Of a stretch of DNA of 64,000 nt, positions 56,691 through 64,000 are shown piece by piece. Every line of letters begins with the position of its first letter. Position 1 is the stretch's first letter. The notes beneath the pieces were generated by a model. The model searched no databases, was not told where the DNA came from, and worked only from the letters and a program-made list of their open reading frames with translations. The position numbers and the translations under genes are program-made. The stretch comes from Capillidium heterosporum (taxonomy: Eukaryota; Entomophthoromycota; Entomophthoromycetes; Entomophthorales; Capillidiaceae), in contig WBMQ01000001.1 of NCBI GenBank assembly GCA_016630905.1, positions 1,116,001-1,180,000 on the forward strand. Direction: 5' to 3'.

Positions 56691-58977
56691 ATGGACCAAC
56701 TCATTGAAAGATACCGATACAAACTTCAAACGAGAAGGAAGCATGACAAGTCCAAGGCTCAAGTTCAAGTCCCTTGGTAACAAAAGTTTCACATACCTGT
56801 TAGCTCAACTACAAGTTCTGTAGGAGTTGGTTGACCTATCAGCTATTTGACATAATACGTCAACACCCAAGTGGTCTGACAGAAAGTACATTGTTGGATG
56901 ACCTCTTAAGGCTATGGAAAGACTATAGACTCCAATTCTTAAGTTTAGAATCTCAAAGTACGCTTGTTCCTTTATTAAATAGCTTTATTAATATAGAGAA
57001 ATTCATTTTAGCTAGGGAGTCAGTAAAGTTAGCTTTACGCCAGAGCAATGTCAAAGTAAAGCGGTTGAAACTACACGGTAAGTTCGGTATAGAGCCGACT
57101 AAAAATTTGTTTGGGTACTCCATCTATAAAGTACCCTTCTTGAATCTAAATTTAAGTATAACCGCCCAACAACACCAGCTTTTAAGTTGTTTCGACTTGA
57201 CCAAGTTGTCAGTTCAATTCTTGGGCAGTTACGAGGTTGTTATCGAACCTAAAAGGAGCATTATCTTACCCAGCAACTGCTTGAAGTTTTTGTATGCTCA
57301 AGGGTTGAGCACCACTATCGATATGGAGATCTTCGACTGGAACTGCTTTGCCACCATGGCTACTGGACCAGGAGTTGCCATCAATTTAGTAGCTGAGGTA
57401 GCTTTTTAAATATCTCTGACAACTAACAGTAGCAAGGTTGTGGAGAAGCAGTGCGACATATTTAGCCAACAGTTTGGATGTCAAGTCCACCAACTAACTT
57501 TGAAGCACTGCCCATAACTTCGTCGACTTCACCGTAACCTTACTGTTTCAATCCGAGCATAGGAACATTGTTGAAAGTTTAAAGCAATCTTCAATTATAT
57601 TGTTTACCGACATCAAGCCTATCCAACCCTTTCTGATATTTGATGGTACGAGTGGGTTGGTAGAGTTCAGTTCTAAAGCGGAAGCTAAGGTTCGGAACAA
57701 TATCGCCAATGGTACCAATAGGATTCGGCTGGATAGTTTGGAGGGAAATATGGAGAATTTGACGATGCTGGTACAGCTTCTTGAAGTTTTGGAGGTAGAT
57801 TTTTATTTTTAATATGGATTATGTTAATATTTATTTCTTCAGTACGACTACTCCAATACCAAAACTTTGAAGGCGGTCGTTCAAGATGAAACCGGTAATT
57901 TATCCTAACGCTACTATATGTTTACCATATTCTTCAACCCGTAGGCATCAAAATACTGAATCTAGCAGCCGACCACTTTATTGAGTACAAGTCACAGCTG
58001 TGTGTCGGTCACATCCTACTGCTGTGTAACCTCAATCACATTCAAATTAATGAAATGTCTATACTGACTACTGAAAACTGCTTCAGGTTCAAGTTAATCG
58101 ACGGTAATTTATTCATACTGAACCTACATACCTATACTTATATAATCCCAAGTGGATACATTGAAAGGATGGGTGACGTCGAGCCAACTACTGGACCGAC
58201 AACTCCTCAACCAGCTAACTACCCACCATGACGACTCATTTCAGCTAGCACCAACTTTAGTTACTGTCGTTAACTGGCTCCCAGTAAAGCACAACGGTTG
58301 GCTGCAGGACTCTGACGGCATCACCGTCCAACTACACCGCGAATGTCTGACTCCAATCCGTAAACTCAAAGGTGATCAACTCAAAGTCGAAGTTCCGTCT
58401 CCACTCATCGAGAAGATGGTAGTTCGACCCGACAACACCTACTACTACTGTAAACGATGTGTCGAGTTACTACCCGAGTATTTGGTTACCATGCGCTTAC
58501 AACCAGCCTACTCGGTAAGCCTTGTACTTGATGACGGTACCGAACAGCTTACCGTTGGGGTCAGTTGGGAGGCTGCCTTGGTAATTATTTATTTTTATAA
58601 GATGGAATGATGAGCTGATTTAAAATTTAGGATATGATTGAGGTAGAACCTGACCAACTGATCAGCAGCGGTAGATCGTCCCAGAGTAGCCAAACTATGC
58701 ATAGAGGTATGCCGTCTCAAAATAGTGCCAATGAAGCACCAATAAACCTTAGATCTATATTGGATACTCTAGTAGGTGCCAAGTTCTGGGTACTAATCCG
58801 TAAGATGGTAAGTCGCTATGGGATTCCAAACTATACTAACGACTTGACATTTTAATATAGCCCTACCAGCTGTATAAAGATGAGCGGGATGGGTCGAAGT
58901 TCAAGTGGATGGTAACTTCAGCTCAAAGTTTCAACACGGTGGAAGGTTTACAGCGATTCAAAGCGCTTATATCATAA
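56691..58977 (+). CDS. POT1-like / RPA70-like OB-fold single-stranded DNA-binding protein
   Basis: Multi-exon frame. 5' exon uncertain (MDQLIERYRYK at 56691 or LNYKFCRSW after a TTAG acceptor near 56797). Middle: LLEVLEYDYSNTKTLKAVVQDETG, then VGHILLLCNLNHIQINEMS and FRFKLIDG, an OB fold. C-terminal: VRPDNTYYYCKRC, then YSVSLVLDDGTEQL, an interleaved Ser-rich insert, and LDTLVGAKFWVLIRKMPYQLY. The order CxxC, V-x-LDDGT and a late FW/strand pair resembles the third OB fold of POT1, and the middle resembles POT1 OB2. RPA70 or MEIOB-type proteins are alternatives. An extra C in CCC 57511-57513 breaks LTLKHC-HNFVDFTVTL. Intact otherwise. Confidence 0.5.
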
Positions 58978-60052
58978 AGAGGCTATAAATTACAACTTTT
59001 GTTACTAGTGTTGGCGATGAAGCCCCGTACTATATATTTGATGGCAGGACTAATATCTTGAAAAATAGCATTTATTTTCTACAAAACTTTCTTTGATGTA
59101 GATACATTAAAGTTATATATTAAAGTTTGCTATTTCAATATAGAAACCTATATATAACTTTGTGTATCTAAACACATACCATTTTTGCAGATAGTTTGCC
59201 TTTAATATATTTCGATCCTATTACTAGTTTCTTTATCCTGCAGTTTACCATTATCTTTGAGAATACCAACAATACTAATAAGTATTTTCAAGATATTTGA
59301 AAATGTATGTAATTCTTGATTTCAAAAGTAATCGATCTCTCTATAAAACATATAAATGTTTTCTTAAGATGTATATGATTTTCATATATATATTAACCTA
59401 AGACCGCTTATAGTTTAGCAGTTTTTGGTTTTTGGTTTTTTTGGCTGTTGATAGTAAGCTTCTATTGTACATTAGGCTGATAGTCCTCCTTCGGTTAAAC
59501 AATCTGGAACTTTTCCTCAATCTAACCGAGATGAAGTTATCGGCCCTATATCTGTTTTGATCTACAAAAATATCACTACCTTGTTTCAAATTAGATGCAT
59601 AGCTAAATATAAGCTATATAAGCGACCTTATGAATTTTTTGCACATTTTTCCAACTAATTTTGAACAAGTTGGAAAACTAAAAGCAGTATGCCATTTCAA
59701 CAGCGAGCAGGTATATTACTAACTCCCATAAACCCATTCCTTTATTAGATGAATGCTATCTTTGCATTAGTCTTCCTATAAACTTTCCCTGCACAACAAT
59801 GCAAGAGCCAGTAAATGGGCTAAAACCGAACCGTCCAAACTTGCAAATCAAGCAAAATTGGCAAGTCACCAAAAGCTAAAAGTCCCCTTATACGAAATCA
59901 CAAAAGTATAGAACCAATGAGAACGTCCTAGAACCCAAAATTACGTTTTCTGATCGTATAATTGGTGTAGGTCAAAACAGAACTTCTTCAAATTTTGTAT
60001 AAATCCCAACAAGACTCTCATCTCTAATTTATCTAGTACCGTACATAGCAAG
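58978..60052. other. AT-rich spacer
   Basis: Nothing recognised. A T-rich run of GTTTTTGG units lies near 59425-59450. Confidence 0.45.
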
Positions 60053-60739
60053 ATGTCCAACAGGTAACCTACCAACTACAACAGAACTCAACTTTAGTAA
60101 CTAGCGTTCACTACCCCTGAAGTACTCTGGGCCCAGACCAAAGAAGTCATCTACCTGACCGTCAATGTCTCCGATCTCAAAGAGCATGAGTTGAAGATTG
60201 AGAAACAGAGCATCAGTTTCACGGGAGCTACCGTCGAAAACAAGTATGCCTTCGACTTGGAATTGTTCCATGAAATTGATACTGAAGTATTTTTTTGAAA
60301 AATCCAATAATTTTAACATTGTAGAAATCGCGCTACCAGTTCACCGAGCACCAGATCTTTGCTGTTCTGATCAAAAAATCAGACGACTTGGAGTTCTGGG
60401 ACCGACTCCACAAGTCGGGTAGAAAGCCCAACTTTGTCAAGGTTGACTTTTCCCGCTGGAGAGATGAAGATGACGACGAGCCGGAGGAGCAACCCAACTT
60501 TATGGACTTCAGCCAGGGCATGCCGGTAAATTTTTTAGTTTCCAACTTATACTTACTTTGGATTATTTTTTGTATAGGGTATGGAAGACTATGGTAACTC
60601 GGAAGGTAAAATTTTTATTTGATTTGTTTTTTAATTTGGTGGTGTAGATGACTACGAAGATGCTAACGATGAGACCTACGATGAGACTATTGATGCTGAG
60701 GAGGAGGTCGAAGAGGAAGCTGAGAAGAAGGTCGAGTAA
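60053..60739 (+). CDS. p23 co-chaperone of Hsp90 (Sba1-like)
   Basis: Stabilises the closed, ATP-bound Hsp90. Five exons; blocks are TPEVLWAQTKEVIYLTVNV, ELKIEKQSISFTGA, YAFDLELFHEIDTE-KSRY, then the p23 signature LHKSGRKPNFVKVDFSRWRDEDDD, and an acidic tail (YDETIDAEEEVEEEAEKKVE). Introns at 60287-60325 and 60526 onward are GT-AG. The first intron poses a problem: ATGTCCAACAGGTAACC gives the right frame only if one G of GG (60063-60064) is not there (MSN-TFTTPEV). That is a third case of a single extra base in this window. Confidence 0.87.
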
Positions 60740-61742
60740 CTGTTGACTTGGTTTACGCCTAATTAAAATTTTGAGAGGGCATTGCTTTCCAATAAAGTAA
60801 CTTTTCTTAGTAACTGTGTTTAAAGCCAGTGTAGTATTGATCTTATCTTTCGATTGTTGGTTCTAAAAGACCATGATGATCAATTTATATCTATTAGAAA
60901 ACTAGATAAGGAAACTGTTAGTTAAACTTTAGTTTTCTATGGTTTCAATGTGATGCTCACATATAATGCTTTAAATATTGATCTTTGTAGCAACGACCAT
61001 TTATCCGTTCTTTAATTTTATATGTAAAAGATCTTTAGAGTAAGATATTTATGAATTAATTTACACAGATATATCAATTAAAGTATGAATTGATAACCAT
61101 ATGTCGTACTATAAAGCCTTCCAATATTTTCCTTTCAAGTATCAACTTAACTCCGATTTTCATCAACAAAGCTATAAAACCGACATTTATAGAAACATCT
61201 AAATTTAGCACATATAATAAATAAGTCAAATATGACAGATACACTTTATAAAAACTAGTTTATATATCTTTCGAAATAACCTTATAAAATACAGCTGGGC
61301 TATTTTTATCCACCTACTACATTTTCTTAGAATAGCTAGGTTTCTATTTGTATCAAACGATATCAAACAATGATAAAAGCCAACTTTTATACTATATATA
61401 TAGAAAATTGTATTTGGAAACTAGTTGAATTTCAGAAGGTATAAATACATATACATAGTGTTTTCATTGAGACATTCTATCTTTATCACAAGTAGCGATC
61501 TACAATAAATATTCCAATATAATGGTCACATAAGCCCTAAAGTCCATCATCTATAAGTGCGCTTTAAATTGAAAATTTATTTTGTTATGCGTTGTCAAAG
61601 AACTTGAAACTAAGCTTGATGACTAATCCAAAGACAAAAGATAGGCTAAACCTAACCAACATATAACTCGAAAAGTAGACTTGCTATATAACTGTTACTC
61701 CTAACAAAAATAGAGACTAAATAAGAATACAAGACACTCAAG
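60740..61742. other. AT-rich spacer
   Basis: Upstream of riboflavin synthase; nothing recognised. Confidence 0.45.
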
Positions 61743-62621
61743 ATGTTTACCGGTTTAGTCGAGCACATAGGTACTGTCAGCGAAATAAAGATCAATGACC
61801 AGGAAGTAGGTGGAGGCAACGGGTGGTCCATAACCGTCAACAATAGTTCCAAAATTTTAGATGACTGCAAATTAGGGGATTCTATTGCTATTAACGGTTC
61901 GTTTTTACATCTTTATACATTCTTATTACTAAGTTTAATGAAATTTACTGAATTTAATAGGAACCTGCTTGACTGTAACCTGGTTTGACAACGATAGCTT
62001 CAAAGTTAATTTGGCTCCCGAAACTTTACGCAAGACCAACTTGGGTAATTTTAAAAAATGTATAATTAATTAACTTTTTGCTTAAAGGCGAATTACAAGT
62101 CGGTGCCAAAGTCAATTTGGAACGGGCAACTCAAGGTTTGTCGAGGTATGGTGGCCATTTCGTGCAAGTAAGTTATTTTCTTAAATTACCACATTTATCT
62201 GGTCATTCCAATTCCATTAAAATTCCCTCAAATCTAACCTTCAATATAGGGCCACGTTGACACCACCTGCACCATCAAAACCATGACCCCTGAAGAGAAC
62301 TCAGTCTGGTACCAATTCCAGCTGGATTCTTCCTTTCCCATCCAACAGGTCGTACCTAAAGGTTTCATAGCTCTCGATGGCACCTCCTTAACGGTATGTG
62401 AAGTTGATGATAAGGCAAAGACGTTTACCGTTATGTTGATTCCTCATACATTGGAGAACGTCGTCATGGGTATCAAGAAAGTAGGTGATAAAGTCAATAT
62501 CGAGACCGATATGCTGGGGAAGTACGTCGATAAGGTAGTAACGCAAGTATTGGAGACCGAGGATGAAGAGTCCAAGATCTACAAATTGATCGATAGGATC
62601 GTACAGAAACGTTTACAGTAA
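61743..62621 (+). CDS. RIB5: Riboflavin synthase
   Basis: Catalyses the dismutation of two 6,7-dimethyl-8-ribityllumazines to riboflavin. Four exons with introns near 61895-61961, 62045-62087 and 62168-62250. Starts with the invariant MFTGLVEHIGTV. The two lumazine-binding halves are visible: GDSIAINGTCLTV with FKVNLAPETLRKTNLG and RATQGLSRYGGHFVQGHVDTTCT; then VPKGFIALDGTSLTV and VMLIPHTLENVV, VNIETDMLGKYV. Each half has the G-x-S/T-L-T-V and E-T/H-T-L blocks. About 230 residues, normal length, no defects. Confidence 0.93.
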
Positions 62622-62900
62622 ACTTTTCATATTTCTTGGATTGAAGCTATTTGGTATTTACTATTGTGACGTTGAAAATAATTATACTTTTGGCATTTTA
62701 TTCAATACACCATCATTATCTAATAAATATAAACAATTTCTAATAAAAGTAGAAACGAATAACTAAAACAAGTGAAGATAAAATAATTTTATGAATGTGG
62801 TTATGATATGTATCAACCAAGTTTTAGATTTAAAATGTAGATAAAAAGTTGTTATGGGCCGAAGACTTAGACAGAATATCTAAAATAAAAGTTCGAAGAT
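62622..62900. other. Convergent 3' spacer
   Basis: Lies between the riboflavin synthase and NF-YA stops; nothing recognised. Confidence 0.5.
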
Positions 62901-63965
62901 CTAAGCGGAGGCCGTCTTTTCCTCAAGGGGCGCTTGTTTGGAAGGTTCGATCGAGGCGGTGGTAGGTACTGCTGTCTCCGGTTGCTGGGAAACGTCGTTT
63001 TGGGCACCGTTTTCACCTCCAACCTGAGCTTCACCTTCCTTAACGAGGGTATCTAAGGGGGGGATGTAGGTTGAACCGTCGGGGTTCTTACGGTCAAAGT
63101 CAGGTAGCCTTCCAACGACTTCCAAATATCGCATCTCGTGACTGGTTAAAAATCTACCACCGGGACCACGGGGACGACGCTTGGCATGCTGATGCCTGGA
63201 CTCGTGCATGTACTTCTTTCGCGTTTTGGAGATTTTGTTCTCAGCTTCTAAACGGGCACGGGCCTGACGCCGTTTCAATATGCGGTGGTACTGTTTAGCG
63301 TTGACGTAGAGAGGCTCCTCACCTTCGTTGGTGCTAGCCCCAACGTAAGTAGCAGGAGGACCCATCATAGAGGAGTAAGAGGAGGTGAAGTTAGTTTCAT
63401 GTAAATTGCGCATAGCCTGCTGGACGTGAAAGGTTGAGTTCCCGTAGTTGCCTAACTGAGCATTAGATTCAGGGGCGGCGCGTATATGGCTATTCTTGTT
63501 AGCGTTACCTTTGGGCTTCTCATCGAAGCTCTCGGCTTGCAACTTGGAAGTGTCGGCAGCCGAGATCATTGCTTCTAAATTGGCAATACTGGTCTCCCCA
63601 GAGTTTTCGTAGTGCGACTGCAGCTGGCTTTGGATCTGCATCATAGCCTGCATTTGGGCATGGGCTTGGACTAAAGCCTTTTCGCTGGGGTATCCCTTGT
63701 CCTGAGGGCGACTGTAGACGGCGCCTTGGTTGGGGTCTCCTTCGTGCAGGAAGGCGCCTTCCTGACCTTGGGCGAACGCTTGACTCTGAGGATGACCTTG
63801 GACCTGGCTTACATACTGGTGGGCCATGTTAAGGGGCATGGACTGCTGCAGGAAGGCGCCGGCTTGCATCGACTGGGCAACATTCTGACTGTCGAACTGG
63901 CTTGGCTGGCCGTTGTGGTTAACTTGTTCGTTAAACTGGTTTGTTTGGGAAGAAGGGTGATTCAT
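62901..63965 (-). CDS. NF-YA / HAP2 subunit of the CCAAT-binding factor
   Basis: DNA-contacting subunit of the heterotrimeric CCAAT factor. Intronless, 354 residues. Residues 1-200 are Gln/Ser/Ala-rich. Residues 217-275 hold the conserved region: [25 protein letters not shown] for NF-YB/NF-YC contact, a linker (KISKTRKKY), and [21 protein letters not shown] for the CCAAT minor groove. The C-terminal tail is Glu/Pro-rich. Both functional segments are fully conserved. The ATG at 63965 is the only early Met, 35 bases from the window end. Confidence 0.95.
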   Translation of the reverse strand: MNHPSSQTNQFNEQVNHNGQPSQFDSQNVAQSMQAGAFLQQSMPLNMAHQYVSQVQGHPQSQAFAQGQEGAFLHEGDPNQGAVYSRPQDKGYPSEKALVQAHAQMQAMMQIQSQLQSHYENSGETSIANLEAMISAADTSKLQAESFDEKPKGNANKNSHIRAAPESNAQLGNYGNSTFHVQQAMRNLHETNFTSSYSSMMGPPATYVGASTNEGEEPLYVNAKQYHRILKRRQARARLEAENKISKTRKKYMHESRHQHAKRRPRGPGGRFLTSHEMRYLEVVGRLPDFDRKNPDGSTYIPPLDTLVKEGEAQVGGENGAQNDVSQQPETAVPTTASIEPSKQAPLEEKTASA

Positions 63966-64000
63966 TGGAGTGGTTATTGATTGGCCTATATAGGTATATC

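Overview
The window looks like nuclear DNA of a fungus. Evidence: many short spliceosomal GT-AG introns (mostly 39-83 nt, several with a TACTAAT/CTAAT-like branch site), Zn2Cys6 cluster regulators, a Cdc10-type septin, a ribosome-type (Ssb-like, about 617-residue) Hsp70 and an NF-YA/HAP2 subunit. Highly expressed genes (Ssb-type Hsp70, cyclophilin A, PDB1) use C-ending codons, while the spacers are very AT-rich. I cannot place the lineage more precisely. No tRNA, rRNA, CRISPR array or prokaryotic signal was seen.

Layout. 0.7-7.2 kb: COX6A-like subunit, HERP/Usa1-like ubiquitin-domain membrane protein, PAQR/Izh-type seven-helix receptor and a TLC-domain membrane protein. 8.5-14.3 kb: remnant of a Zn2Cys6 regulator directly abutting a 4.7-kb MULE transposon with 635-638 bp terminal inverted repeats. 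15.6-17.8 kb: an isocitrate-lyase-fold protein with a long low-complexity head that has lost the catalytic cysteine motif. 18.5-36 kb: a low-density tract with a broken double-Zn-cluster regulator (minus strand), a broken aldo-keto reductase, an intact septin, a Ser-rich tail-anchored protein, a second double-Zn-cluster regulator with one frameshift, and a badly decayed fourth copy. 36.4-48 kb: pyruvate dehydrogenase E1-beta, a cyclophilin pseudogene, cyclophilin A, an ING-family PHD protein and tubulin cofactor D. 48.4-53.1 kb: Ssb-type Hsp70 and decayed F-box/LRR copies. 53.4-64 kb: ABCF ATPase, a small tail-anchored protein, a POT1-like OB-fold protein, p23 co-chaperone, riboflavin synthase and NF-YA.

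Conserved housekeeping genes alternate with islands of duplicated, decaying accessory genes (Zn-cluster regulators, F-box proteins, a cyclophilin copy, a transposon). The most interesting items are (1) the isocitrate lyase homologue in which several active-site positions are replaced although the fold is intact, and (2) a local family of regulators carrying two adjacent Zn2Cys6 clusters (12 cysteines). Several reading frames, including the near-essential Hsp70, are broken by single inserted bases. Together these suggest assembly insertion errors, so frameshift-only pseudogene calls here should be treated with care. NF-YA in the window and TGATTGGT boxes upstream of COX6A and Hsp70 fit a HAP-type CCAAT circuit, by inference only.
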